From Symbiodinium sp. CCMP2592 (taxonomy: Eukaryota; Sar; Dinophyceae; Suessiales; Symbiodiniaceae), in contig CAJNDT010005914.1 of NCBI GenBank assembly GCA_905221615.1, positions 610,126-674,125 on the forward strand: a stretch of 64,000 bases of DNA, read 5' to 3'. Position numbers and translations under genes: made by a program. The notes beneath the pieces are model-generated. The model ran no database searches, was not told where the DNA came from, and saw nothing but the letters and a program-made list of their open reading frames with translations. The stretch's first letter is position 1. Every line of letters starts with the position of its first letter. This document shows, in pieces, positions 39,879 through 51,573 of the stretch.

Positions 39879-42862
39879 TCACCCCCATTTCTGATTGGCC
39901 ATCCAATTGAGCTGATCATAGTGGGTCAAAGCTGTTTGCGCGGGATCCCCTTCCGTCGTGAAGGGCTGGAAAGTGTAGAACTTGCATGTTGCGTTACCAT
40001 CGGCATCCGTCGTCTCCACATGGTAAAATGTATGAGAATTCCGTGGTGAGGTCCTGCTCATGCTCGCATCTTGCGGCAAAACCCATCCCATACCATTGGT
40101 AGTGCGAGACCTCACCTTCACACCGCCGAATCCGACCCAGGGGATTGGGTCGAGAGGATTCTCAATCCGTAGTCCGCCGTTGGGATTCACATCCCTTGCC
40201 TAGGTGGGGCTTTTAGAGCCTTTGAAAAATATTAGCAAATAAGATCCTCTTAAGCCCAATAAGAGAATATATAACATGTCCCAAAGCCCTACCTAGTTGC
40301 CATCTCCGAGATGAAGGCGGGATTTCCGGGGATCGGCGCCGCGACCGTCACTTCGTAGACAGGCTTGAAATTCGATTCCACTGCGATGGTCTCGGCGGCC
40401 TGAATAATTTCCTAGACATATACATTAATATACACACTATTTTGGGAAGATTCCTTATTCGAAACCAAAAATGGGCCCCAAAACCCTATTCCAATTATCA
40501 AGGCGGCCAAAGCCGCCATGCCTCCCCCCAGACTGTGTCCGGTACAGATGCACCAGCTCCAATTCCCGTGCAGCACATAGTCCAAGACGTTCGGTATGGA
40601 ACCCTCTTCCTAGTTCATGGGTGGGGATAGTATTCAAAAATGTTCAGTCTTATTTCATTGCTGGGTTTTCGTAGCCATGAACATGTAAAATGTTAGCAAG
40701 TTATGACTCAGCTTCCGCCACGCCCCAAAGATGAAGCACATGGTTGAGCTCACGAAGACGCCAATCCCCCAAGCTATCAAAGAGGTGGCCAAGATGCCTA
40801 GGACCCGCACCCAAAGGGTCTTATGTACCGATATAGTAGAATGTAGGCTTTCCATATTAGGAATTACTATTATGACTTGGGGAAGTATCCCCCATAACAG
40901 TACATAGGACCCTTTGGGGCAGTAGGTCAGATCAGGAACTACAAGCGTGCCTCTGGGGAAGCGCGTGCCTCCCTCTACGAAACTACCTTCGAACCCTAAG
41001 CCCCCAGCCCCCTAAACCCTGAACCCCTATCCCCCCCCGAAACCCTCAAACCCCGAACAACTTACCTTTGGTTATTGGGGAATGGAGGAATGGGGTACAA
41101 GAATAACTACTATTCGCCTCGGCCCCACCCCCCCCCCCCACCGCCCCCTTCGCCCCCCCCTCTGCCGTTTTTCCCCCCCCCGTGCCTCCCACCCCTTCAC
41201 GCCCCCCGCCCCCCTCCCTCGATTCATTATGCTAACTCCCTGCCGTGGCCCTGTTCCCTTCCCCCCGCCTGCCTTCCCGCTTTCCCGATTCTTTATGCTC
41301 ACTCCCTGCAGTCGGGTGTTTGGGCCAAAGGGCGCCAAGGCTTGCAACACTGTGAGAGTTTCCGACGACAGGGGACTGTAATGTAGCATCTTTACTTGTT
41401 GGGGGCCCCTAAACCCCAGCCAGCCTCAACGGCCCTTACTTAAGGCATCCCGCCGCTTGCGAGAGTCTTGGTATCCAGTGTTTCGGAATGACGACACCAA
41501 AATTCGTACTGATAGTACCACTACTAATACTACTCACAATCATCCTGCTTCGTGTTGCTATGAACATTACTTTTACTATAAGTGCGATTCCAACTGTTAC
41601 TTTTTTCCTACAAGAGCTTGCTGCAGATAGTAGCCACTCGCCGCATGCGCGTACAGCCGGGCCGAGGCGGACGACGCAGCGTTTCAAATTACTACCATTC
41701 TTCCATTCCCTACTAACCAAAGGTAAGACAAAAGAGCTTCTGAAAGCTCCCAGCGGCGTCTGAAAGCCGCTGTGCACCTTGGCATCCTTCGAAGCCCTGA
41801 AGGGGGCCGACCTGAAGAATTTCGGAAGTTTAGGATTAAAATCGTGTTCGAGGGTTGAGGGTTTCGGGGTGGAGTTCAGGGTTTAGGGTTTAGGGCTTAG
41901 GGTTTGGAGCTTAGGATGTGGGGTTTTAGGTTTGCTGGCCTGGTGGCTACTTGCTACCCACGGTTGTCGTCGGGGTTTCCCCTATCTTGCGAAACTCCGG
42001 CCTAATGTCGAGGTTCCTCATCCAGTCCAAGACATTCGATGTGCCTTTGAAGCTGAGGATCAAGCCTACTCCCCCGTCCGCCAACCTGATCACCTGGGTT
42101 TAGGGTTGGGCTCCAGTTTCGGGTTTGGGGTAACTTTGGCTCGGTTTCTACCTTCTCCCGAACAAGATCAGCATTGCAAAGGGCAACATAGCTTCCGGAA
42201 CTTCCAAGTTGCATAGATCGCGGCCGCTGGGCAATCATCTTCCTGGTAATCTCCGGACTTGCCGCGCTTGTGGTCGACCTCGCCTCTGATCTGTATCTCA
42301 GCCATGACGGGAAAATCTCCGCCTTTCCTCGGCTGTCTACGCTGTCGGAACGCAGGGTGACTCACAAGTACGAGAATCTCAATATAGTACCCTGAAAGCA
42401 GGGAAGCCGGGAAGCCCCTTCCCCTGATGTACTAACAGAGACCCTGGTCTAGAACAACCCTTACAGGAGATACATGCATAACAAACACAAGCAGATATCA
42501 CAAACTCGGGCCTGAATGCGCGCAAGCCTCGCTGCATAGATGCCAAAGGAAGCATAGCTCCACTTCGATGGCAGCCTACCATAGGACAGTAGCGAAGTGC
42601 GCAGGGTCATATCCACTACGAAAGCATCAGCATCTGAGATGGGATTCGAAATCAGTCCCGTGGCTGTGGACAGGACATCCTTCCATTTCGTGAAGTCGCT
42701 CACTGTGGGGATGACCACTTGGTTGTAGGCACTGGTCTCGGTCGGAGTACATGGCTTGGGGAAGCCCGTCTCTCCACCGTCTTGATCTGTCCCCTGATCT
42801 GTCCGCAGAGCTAATGCCTGGATTGAAATGTAAGCAAGGATTCCGCAAAGAACACGATCCAT
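39879..42862 (-). CDS. Secreted class-3 (fungal-type) lipase, seven exons
   Basis: An alpha/beta-hydrolase expected to hydrolyse acylglycerols or phospholipids outside the cell or in an endomembrane compartment. Exon 1 starts at 42862 with a signal peptide (MDRVLCGILAYISIQALA); its 3' end, near 42.45-42.53 kb, is unsettled. Exon 2 ends at 42152 (start about 42.35 kb), with SYVALCNADLVREK. The rest join in phase: 42093-42002 (LILSFKGTSNVLDWMRNLD, matching the family's FRGT...DW..N block), 41811-41730 (AKVHSGFQTPLGAFRSSF), 40609-40508 (ICTGHSLGGGMAAL, the GHSLGG nucleophile elbow with the catalytic Ser), 40399-40301 (VTVAAPIPGNPAFISEM), and 40199-39879 (RIENPLDPIPWVG with the likely catalytic Asp, then SHTFYHVE with the likely catalytic His, stop TGA at 39879). 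Introns 40200-40300 and 40400-40507 are single introners with GC-AG ends. The intron 40610-41729 holds a split element, a second element and telomere-like DNA. Confidence 0.93.
40200..40296 (-). mobile_element. L-family introner in the lipase gene
   Basis: A 97-bp element, CTAGGTGGGGCTTT to AAAGCCCTACCTAG, flanked by 4-bp direct repeats TTGC. The intron 40200-40300 equals the element plus one repeat copy. On the minus strand it starts GCAA (from the duplication) and ends CTAG (the element end), giving a GC-AG intron. Related copies lie at 25795-25885 (release-factor intron) and 29842-29935. Confidence 0.88.
40401..40501 (-). mobile_element. I-family introner in the lipase gene
   Basis: A 101-bp element with imperfect inverted ends (TGAATAATT / AATTATCAA), flanked by 7-bp direct repeats GGCGGCC (40394-40400 and 40502-40508). 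The intron 40400-40507 is GC-AG. The donor GC comes from one repeat copy. The acceptor CAG is CA from the element end plus the first base of the other copy. Removal restores M-A-A-L-A-A-E-T, directly after the catalytic GHSLGG exon. Confidence 0.88.
40812..40916. mobile_element. B-family element, copy 3
   Basis: 105 bp, very close to the 5.4-kb copy in sequence. Possible 3-bp duplication (GCA) at its ends. Lies in the intron 40610-41729 of the lipase gene. Confidence 0.75.
41061..41727. mobile_element. F-family element split by about 570 bp
   Basis: Left arm CTTACCTTTGGTTATTGGGG (from 41061) and right arm ending CCCTACTAACCAAAGGTAAG (to 41727), flanked by the 4-bp duplication ACAA (41057-41060, 41728-41731). 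Intact copies are only about 95 bp: 26381-26474, 28368-28456, 47570-47655. The interior holds C-rich DNA and an unrelated segment. Confidence 0.7.
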
Positions 42863-44046
42863 GGCCTCGGAAAGAAGGCGCCGGAAGGAGCCAACCGAAC
42901 CAAGAGGCTGCGGCAGAGAACACTGGAAGCTGAAATCCCAAGTACGTTGCGTTGAATCCTACCTGAACCCCACTGCAAACAACTTGTACACATTCGCAAC
43001 AACGACACCAGCAACCTCTCGTTCTCACTCCATATATACAGATTTTGCAGAAAAAACGAATCCAATAATCAAGTACATTGCCATTACGAGTGCCGTGTTG
43101 AATCTTCAGACCAACAAGAGCCCCCAAACTTGAGGGATTTAAGTTAAGTTACCATCATAAGGAACCATCTTGTTTACTATAGATCCCAAACATGGTAACT
43201 GAAACTAAATCCGTTAGCAAGAACCCAAACAGCTCCGGCCTAGATGGAGCTTCTTGGAAGCCAGGGGCATGTAGCTGGATCGACCTTACAGTGAAGGGCT
43301 TAGGGTTTAGGGTTTAGGGGCTCAGGGTTTCGGGCTTAGGAAGTTGAGGGTTTAGGGGCCATTGGAAAACTGATGCATCTCGGGGTGAGGCCTGAGCAAG
43401 GCAGAAGTAGAACCAGGAAGGACCCACTTCGGTCGCCCCTTCAGACCAGCTAACGCGTGACAAGATCGGGCCTTTCAAGCATCGTAGCTCGAAGGCACTT
43501 GCAGAAGCTGCAGAGATGGCACTAACTTGCAGAAGCAATCGGCCTGACACTCCTGAGGACGGCCAACCCACGTGCGATACTTGTATGACAGACATGCTGG
43601 ATCAGCTGCCGACTCCCGGCATTGACTTCGGTCTTTGGGATTTAGGGATCCGGGCTCAGCTTTATTAACTGCCATGCACTACCGTGATCTGCGCTTGCGG
43701 CACAACGTCCATGCTTCGCATGGCCTAAATGCTACCCCTGTCGGGCAGTGTCATGTAGGTAGGGCTACGGCTCTTCTGACCGCAGCAGGCCTACAGTGCA
43801 CAGGAGCTGTCACAGTCTGCGCTTCTAAATCTCATGCCTCGAATTTGCGGCAAGCCAAGCCCTCTGGTTATGTCAGAAGGGTTTGACCTGCCAGGAACCT
43901 GCTGCAAAAACAGCTGCAGATTAATGGCCGAGCTCGGTGTACCTTAGCTGCTGTAGATCCAGGCCCCAAGCTCACTGAGTTCTTGCAAAATCTGGCAACT
44001 CAGCAGTATAAGTATAAGTAGCAGTAGTTGTAGTAGCAGTAGTAGC

Positions 44047-44106
<60 letters not shown>

Positions 44107-44147
44107 CTCAGCAGCGATAGTCGTAGTGGTAATAGTTTTAGTAGTTT

Positions 44148-44180
<33 letters not shown>

Positions 44181-44192
44181 CAGCAGCAGCAG

Positions 44193-44255
<63 letters not shown>

Positions 44256-45534
44256 AAATAGTTGTTGTTGTTGTTGTTGTTGTTGTAGTTGTAGTAGTAG
44301 CAGCGGCAGCAGCAGTGGTGGGGTAGTGGTAGTGGTAGGCCTTGGCATCATAAAGCACCAAACTGGGGGGCAAGGTGAAACACGGACGCGGGAAGCCGCT
44401 CCTCAAATCGTACCGAGTAGAATGCTTGTCACAAGGAGCCTCAAATCATTAACTAAGATCTTGCTATAAGACAGACCCCACCTGCACACAGAGTTTTTGC
44501 GTCGTACTAGCACACAGGATGGCGTACCGCCATCTCGCATCTCCGCCCTGGAACCCGTACCAGGGAAAGAAGCATCCCACATGGTGACTCTTGCTCCAGG
44601 CTTTATCGTAACTTCGTGTTAGACACTCTTGCTGCACATCCGGAGACCACAATCACCATTCCGCAAGCATGCAAGTCGCCAGACCAAGTACACAGTCTTG
44701 CAGGAGGGTTGTCTCAAATTTTGGGCCCTTTGTAGACAACACTCAGCTCCGTCAACGCGAAGCACGAATCTTAAATCCAAAAACTGCGAAGCCCTAAAGC
44801 CCGCTATTGTACTGCTGCTTGGATGCTTCGTGTTCGGCGAATGGCTCTTTGACTCGTCACCCTTGCCGCCACCGACGTTGAACCCGAAACTGAAATGGCC
44901 TTCATGTGGGAGCTTCACATTAAGGTTTGGGCTTCAAAGGAACAGGTCTTTAGGGTTTAAGATTCGGTACAGAAAGATTTGGTGTTCATCAGAAATTAAT
45001 AACCCAATATGCACTGTAAATTGTAGGACCTGGTAGGATGCCGTTCAAAAAACTGACACAGGCCTCTGAACGAGGTATCCCAAGTTCGAGAAAGAGCATT
45101 CAACAAAGGACAGGGTCATGGTCTAGCTAATGGCTAAAACGACAGAGGTACACCGCTTGCTGTAAGTTCGCACATGCTTACGCTATGTAGGTGTCTCAAC
45201 CCGTCGTGCAATGTAAGCACGATGTGCTTTGGACATGCCGGGTAAAACAAGTACAGTACCTTAACCCGCCACAGCCAAGAAAATAAACCGACACTCAAGC
45301 ACCGTAGTCCATGTGACTTAATGCTGTGTAAGAGCTCTTTGGGACATATTACAATGCTCTATAATGGGTTACATAATACAAGTTTGCAAACCTCATATAG
45401 CGCCTGTACCAAGTTGTATAAACCTGGGCTTAAGAAACCTCGAGGCCATCGATGTTGCTGCTTCGGGTCCGGGGTTCAGGGTTTATAGTGCTCAGGATTT
45501 AGGGTTTAGAGATTTGGGTGTAGGGTTTCCCAGA

Positions 45535-45640
45535 CAGCCCAATACCCCTTAATTAAGGAATATACCTTAAACCATAAGGGGATTCATATCATGGTTTAAG
45601 CTATATCCCTTAATTAAGGAGTATTGGGCTCTCTGGGTTT
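45535..45640. mobile_element. A-family element (45.6 kb)
   Basis: AGCCCAATACCCCTTAATTA to AATTAAGGAGTATTGGGCT, full inverted repeat. No coding exon noticed beside it. Confidence 0.65.
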
Positions 45641-45808
45641 GGGTTAAGGATTTATAAGTTTAGGACCTGCTTGAAATTGGAGATCAAGGGTTCGGAACTG
45701 AAGGCTTACAGTACCCTAAGACCCCAAAGTAGTTCCTTTTGGGGGTTCATATATAGAACCATATAAGGTAATCCCAAAAAGGAACTACTTTGGGGCCTAT
45801 GGGTAAAC

Positions 45809-45915
45809 CCCATAAAGTTGGAAACCGGATTAAGGCCAAATAGTGCTGGGAGTCCCTATACATGATTCTTAAGGATTGAGGCTATGGGGTTTCCAACTTT
45901 TTGGCTTCTACTGTA
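45809..45915. mobile_element. E-family element, copy 2, adjacent to an H element
   Basis: ATAAAGTTGGAAACCGGATT to GGGTTTCCAACTTTTTGGC. Immediately follows an H element (45714-45800), and both lie between an A element and a telomere-like tract. Confidence 0.65.
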
Positions 45916-45999
45916 AGGCTGCGGGCTTTCATCCATCCCGGTTTGGGGTTGGGGGTTTGGGGTAAAGGGGTTTAGTTTAGGGTGGCAGTAGGACATAAC

Positions 46000-46105
46000 C
46001 CCAAAGGTCCAAGCACCTAATAATCATATACTCTCCAAAAGCCTAACCCACATAACTACTATCCTAAAACCGAGTACCTAATTATTGGGTGCTTTGGACC
46101 CTTAG
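46000..46105. mobile_element. M-family element, copy 1
   Basis: CCCCAAAGGTCCAAGCACC to GGGTGCTTTGGACCC. An inverted second copy lies at 58582-58688. Only two copies seen. Confidence 0.6.
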
Positions 46106-46204
46106 AGTAAGGCTTGGAGTGGCCCGCAAGACTTTACCAAGGCCAGGCCAAGATGCTGTTGGAGGGATCAATGCACTCCTGGGCATCCAGTGGATGGCTC
46201 TCCA

Positions 46205-46298
46205 AACGAGGGTCCCTTTTTGGGTCCCTAATACAATCCGGCACCTAATATTTAGGGTACCGAAATGGGACCGTAATTTTGACAACCACCCCAGTGTC
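46205..46298. mobile_element. R-family element
   Basis: Shares GGTCCCTAATACAATCCGGC and GTAATTTTGACAACCACC with 17040-17105, the latter in a release-factor intron. Confidence 0.45.
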
Positions 46299-47324
46299 GA
46301 CAGGATTCAACCTCGACCCCCAAACTCCTAAACTGCTAATGTAGGTTTAGGGGGTTTAGGGTCTAGGGTTAGTGTAGGGGGTTTTATACTTGCCTATATT
46401 CTTTTCGGGGTTCCTTATTAGAACTATAGTATAATGGGCTCTATTCTAATTATTGCGGCCCTTATATTTGACCCCTGACCCCATATCCACAACCACTGGA
46501 GTCACTAGAGCCTAAACCCGAAGCTCCAGCCAGCAACCAATGGAAAAGGCCTCTACAGAGCAGAACGACCTCCCATGCATGTTGCTTTCGCTCGAAAAGC
46601 ACTGTTATTCAAAATACTGTGCTTGTCCACCAGAGACCAGATGAAAAGACACCGAAGGTAGATAATTCGCTGACGAAGGTGCTGCATTGGCGCTAAGTGT
46701 CCGAAGGCTGCTGCATTCCATACCTGCCTACCTACTTACCTCCCTACCTACCAGCCCACCCACCCACCCAGGCAAGCCCATGAGCCCAACTGAATCAACT
46801 GAGACCACAGAGGCTTTGCACCAAGACAGACGAGCATCCAAGAAGTTCTTCGTCTTGCAGCAGGTGTCGGCGCCTCAATTGAGATTGCCCAAAACAAAGA
46901 TCGAAACCTAAACCCAACATATGCATCTATATATGGTGTATGTATATATATATACATACATATACACACACATATATATATATATATACACACATCATAT
47001 ATATATATATACATATATAGATATATATGTAATATGTATATATACATATATGTTTGTATGCACTCTAGTCCGACACTATACATTGTGCCTCTGCCAAGAG
47101 CCCCTTGGGGCCCGACTGTCCCCAACAGTATGTAGGATAATAGCATGGAGGGTTTAGGGCTTAGGGTTTAGAGCATGTTATAAATTCTGGGCCAGTAGCA
47201 AGACTTAGATTTCGGGGTTTAGGTACTCGAGACAAGACTACGCCCCCGATAGTTATAGACACACCGCTGCAACAAATCCTTGATCAACGCGCCGAAGCAA
47301 TGACCAACACTACATTCTTCACTG

Positions 47325-47400
47325 AACCCTAAACCCTATACCCTAAATCTTAAACCTAAACCCTAAACCCTACACCCTAAACCCTAAACCCTAAGACTTT
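47325..47400. repeat. Telomere-like tract and other short tracts
   Basis: CCCTAAA repeats. Other short tracts of the same kind: 19935-20075, 22915-22935, 29120-29160, 30920-30990, 36950-37030, 41875-41910, 43288-43320, 48000-48095, 50610-50635, 52765-52800 and 55340-55385. Confidence 0.75.
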
Positions 47401-49470
47401 AGGCCGAAATCTGAATCGAGCTCCGGGCTGGTCCGGTGGGGGTACTGGCCCACAGTCAGGTCCTCGCATCGCTTGTAGCCTGAGTCGGGTTACCCAATAT
47501 CCCTTAATTAGGGAATATTCCTTATATTCCTTAATTAAGGGATATTGTAGCCTCAGTCGGGTTAGCCTACCTTTGGTTAGTACGGAATGGAAGAATGGTT
47601 GTTATGGTAGTTACAATTCTACCCCATTCCTCCATTCCCTACTAACCAAAGGTAAGTTAGGCCAGGTTCTAAGGGTTCGCATATCACGGATTTTTCTAGA
47701 TTAGGCTTTCAGTTTCTTGGGTTTAGGGTTTAGGGTGAGGGTTCTCAGGCCGGGTCTTTCGTGGTGATTTCCATAAGGATTAATAGGTTTTGTTTGGTTT
47801 TTTTAAAGGTGCATTGGGAGCCCTCGCGTGGCTCCTGCCCGTACGAGCATGCACTTAGGGTGAAACATGGGGTGTGGTGGTGAGGCTTTAAGGTCTTCAG
47901 GGTTGTCGAGTTTAGGCTCTAATGTTTTGAGGTCTCCAGGATGAAGTTTTGATTTGATCAACCACCCTAAATTCTCACAAACTCAAAACTCGAGAACCCT
48001 TCAAGCGTAGACCCTAAACCCGAAACCCTGAACCCCTAAACCCCTGAACCCTAAACCCCAAACCCCTAACCCAGAACCCCTAAACCCTAAACCCTAACAG
48101 CCCCAACAAGGGCCGAGGCGCACTTGCCCAAGGAGAACTCTTCATTCACCAAACAGGTCCCTGCTTTGTGTGGGCAGCCGTTGCCGGCTTCGTCACCAGA
48201 AACGTCGTAGCCTTCCAGCTTCAGGCTGAGGTAGCGTAGGCGCCTTCATAGTTAGAACTTAGAGCTGTGTTCTATTGTAGCCATAATAAGGAACCCCACG
48301 ATAGTAGTGTAGCAAATTACCAAACATGTCTTACTACAATTTTATGGGAGCTAGAATCGGAACGAGAGGTTTAGTCTTTATTCCGGCCCCTGCATGATGG
48401 AGTTTCGATTACTTGGGCAACGGATCCCATGATGCTTACTCTCCAGCTGCCCCAACATTCGCTGGCAGCGGTCGTAACCTCACCTTGCGGTTGCCTTTGC
48501 ACAACAATTCCACCGAAGCTTCAGGTTCTTGGATTCCTACCTGCTGGAGACCAAAAACCATGAACCTATCTCAAAAGCCTGCATGATTCCTGGCAGGATC
48601 CATAAAAACGAGCTCTAGCCAACTGTTTCCCTTCTCATATGACGGCCGTAATAACTAGGACAAGGTTTTCGTGTGTGTTGGCGCCATGTGTGCACGTAAG
48701 TATTCGACCCCTATCTTCTGTGACACTGTTTAAAGCATGTTCTTGCTTCGATTCGGCGCCTCTATGCTTTCCAGTCTGGCATCTGTTCTCTTCTTCGCTA
48801 CTGCTGCATCGGCCCAAGAACACAAACTCCTTTTTGTTCTGTCGTTCGGTCTGCCTTGCAGAGAACACGGCACTCCTAAGTTCTAAGTCTTTTCGAAAAT
48901 GCCCCTGAACGAATCAACTGAATCAAACAAACCTTCCAGACTTACAGACCTGAGTAGCCCTGCCTAAGGCCTGAACCCTCCCTTGCTTCGGCTTGCCTTC
49001 GCAGGGCACTAGGGTTCCCACCTTCGCAAAGGCATTGGTCGGATGGGCTCTGGGGGCTATGCAAAAACCTACTAGGCGCCTTGCTTGAGGCTGCAGTGGC
49101 TTTGAACCTTTGCGGATTTCTGCGGCCCTCAGGATCACTCGTCGTCTTCCTGTTTGCCTACATCCGCCGAAACAGTGCAACACCGCAGGGGCCTTAATAA
49201 TTAGAATAGGGTTTGGGGGACATATTTATAAATATAGTAAGGAACCCCCCCTACATAGTATACGTAATCATTAAGGCCCCTATATTATATCCTTATAATA
49301 GCCCTTAAACGAAGTAGCCCTTCTAGACCCCCTTAAAGGACCCCAAAAAATAGTATGGGTAATGGGACATCGGAAGCGAATGCAGGTCACCGACCTTCGC
49401 AGCGAAGAAGTCGGCAAAGCCCCGGGTCTTGCCGCAGGAGAAGGCGCTCAGCCGGATTGGGGCCTCGCGG
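47400..49470 (-). CDS. Candidate exons of a cysteine-containing protein
   Basis: Four minus-strand stretches look coding. 49465-49365: RLSAFSCGKTRGFADFFAAK then VGDLHSLPM. 49183-48955: a basic exon with RRRVILRAAEIRKGSKPL, ending at CAG|GTCTGT. 48240-48105: RYLSLKLEGYDVSGDEAGNG then CPHKAGTCLVNEEF. About 47485-47425: GYKRCEDLTVGQYPHRT. All are GC-rich islands between I, A and F elements or telomere-like tracts. They may form one gene, but the junctions were not proven. No family is recognised. Confidence 0.4.
47570..47655. mobile_element. F-family element (47.6 kb)
   Basis: CTACCTTTGGTTAGTACGGA to TCCCTACTAACCAAAGGTAA with flanking GTTAG copies. A shortened A element lies beside it at 47490-47550. 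Confidence 0.65.
49190..49285. mobile_element. I-family element (49.2 kb) and dispersed relatives
   Basis: GGGGCCTTAATAATTAGAAT to ATTAAGGCCCC. The I family is the commonest in the window. Further copies, intact or partial: 5671-5755, 10726-10812, 15656-15850, 29346-29440, 36718-36765, 46380-46475, 48245-48345, 53693-53795, 55805-55910, 56665-56760, 60568-60675 and 63218-63283. Confidence 0.7.
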
Positions 49471-49499
49471 GTTTAGGTCCCTTTTCAAGTTTAGGGGTT

Positions 49500-51518
49500 T
49501 TGGGGCCCTTTTGGCGTTTAGGGTTGATTGAGGCCCTTTTGGGGTTTGGGGTTTTAGGGTTTAGGAGTTTAGGGTAGGTGAAGCCGGCAGGGGTTTGACG
49601 ATGTAACGATGAAAGTGTCAAGCCCGCATGGCTTGGAGGATGCGTTGCTGTGTTGGCCGGAGGCCCCCCGAACCAATCGCACAGATCTTTGCATGCAAAC
49701 TGCAAAAGCAGATCTGTGTTCCATAGTCGAGTTGTCATAACATACAAGAACCTGCCGAACTCAGCCTGGTAGGCTGAGGCATTGTCGAAATCACCCGGTC
49801 CTGTTTTAAACAGCCCAACAAAGACCCAATGCCTTGCCATCTGTGAGCAACGAGCACTTCTTGTAGCACAGCTTGCCCAGAAGCTCCTGATTCGGAATCG
49901 ATGCAGGGTTCGGGGTTTCGGATAAAGGGCCTGAGCACCCAGCTCCACTCTGTGACAGAACAGTATGTGCGTTGCTGCGATGAAGCAGCCGTGATGAACA
50001 CTGCCCCACAAGTTGGCGATGAAAAACATCCCAGATCCAGGCTTATTGGGGTGCACACCACAGCTTCACCGGCTGCCGACTTTCACGTTGCTACAATCTG
50101 CGTACGTCAAGAGTCAGGAGTAAATAGCTCGACACCTGAACCCTTCAATCCCTCAGCAAGCTAAGCGCAAACTTTATGGCTTTCTCCGCTATCCAGAAGG
50201 CTCCCTTCAGGGCATGCTTGCCCGCCATCCCTAAACCGCTTCTGGGGCTTGAGGGCTCCACAAGTACCTATAACCCACGATATAAACGCCTCCCAGGCTC
50301 TTCAGGCTTTTTGAGTTTAGGACCTTGGGGCATCAGGGTTCAGTGTATTCGCTTGTTGGTGTTCTTGAGTTGTTCTCGGCTGCAGAGAGCAGTTTGGTAA
50401 CCACTGCCCGCCGCCCATCTTACTTGGGCGCCCCAATATCAGGAGGAGCCAAATCACCCAAAGATGAGCCCTTTGCTTAGGAGCTGTTTGGCTCGTAGCA
50501 ACAACAAGAATCGTACTAGGTGACTGGACTTCAGATTGCTTGCTGCGCCCGCAAGCTCTGAAAAGGAACCCTGAGCTTCAAAGCCGAAGAACCCTCTAAA
50601 GAACGGTTTAAGGTTTAGGGTTTAGGGTTTAGCTGTCCTCATCGTCTGCACATCGATTCCCGTCCAACAAGTCTTCCGGAGGCGCCAGAGGATTCGTCGA
50701 GAATGCCGGAGCGTGGCCCTGCATTGTATCACATGGGCAATTCGCTAAATGTCAAGAAACTTCCTCTAATTTTGAAGTTTCAGATTTCCGCCTCGTTTAA
50801 GGACCCGAACTAGCAAGGTTACGGACGCCTCAAATGCCCACGGCCAGAGTTCGGGCGAATTCGAGCCTTGCCGCCCGTCAGCTGGTTGATGGAATTGATC
50901 CTGGAGATTTGGATTGTGGGAGTTCATAGAGCATCTCCGGCCGTACAATTAAGACAAAACAATGGTCAGACCCCCAAACATTGATTTCTGCAGGACTTTG
51001 TGGCTGAATTGAAGGGTACGGGAGTATGGGGGGGTCAGGGGTATCCGGTGCAGATAAGAACATGGCCCCGGATGTCCCGGGTTGAGGCCACAGAGATCAC
51101 ACAGGCCGACCGTCGGCACAAGGTCTTGAAGTCTAAACTCTGCAAGATCGCAGAAGCCCTACTCCTAACAGCAGGGCCATGCGCTGGAGTCACGAACTTT
51201 TGGCTCGGGGTGTGGGGCCTCCGGCATAATGGCTCGAAATGAAGCGCCATGATGCTGAACAAGATACCGTGCCGAATCTGCACACACCTATGCTGGAAGA
51301 TCGCGTTAGCCTGACTGATGACCCTACGCCTTGAGCCCTGAACCCCAGACTCTAACCGCAGACCCTAAAGCAAATTCTGAGCCCTAAACCCGAAGGTCTC
51401 GTAATTCCTGTACCTTTCGGCCAAAGTCAATCTCCGAGTACCAAGTTTGAGTAACAAGAATTCGATAAAAGGGCAATACTTGTAATGGTCAACTGTAGCA
51501 CCAACAATAATTGCAACT

Positions 51519-51573
<55 letters not shown>

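Larger units (their letters stand above)
43230..47400. other. Mostly repeats, no gene established (43.2-47.4 kb)
   Basis: An AGT tract (44000-44310) and A, H, E, M, R and I elements. Possible minus-strand exons near 43600-43520 (YKYRTWVGRPQECQADCFCK) and 44640-44490 (FFPWYGFQGGDARWRYAILC), both cysteine/aromatic-rich and unidentified. Confidence 0.5.

Noticed and set aside
40655..40810. Minus-strand hydrophobic frame (LATSLIAWGIGVFVSS) inside the lipase gene
   Set aside because: Joining 41730 directly to 40609 gives the normal lipase spacing before GHSLGG; including this would insert a membrane helix into the catalytic domain. An alternative exon cannot be excluded.
42627..43127. Minus-strand 166-codon frame near the lipase start
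   Set aside because: Overlaps lipase exon 1 in another frame; the overlapped frame has the signal peptide and continues into the lipase.
43944..44406. Poly-leucine and poly-threonine frames of 135-144 codons
   Set aside because: Translation of the AGT/TAC trinucleotide tract.
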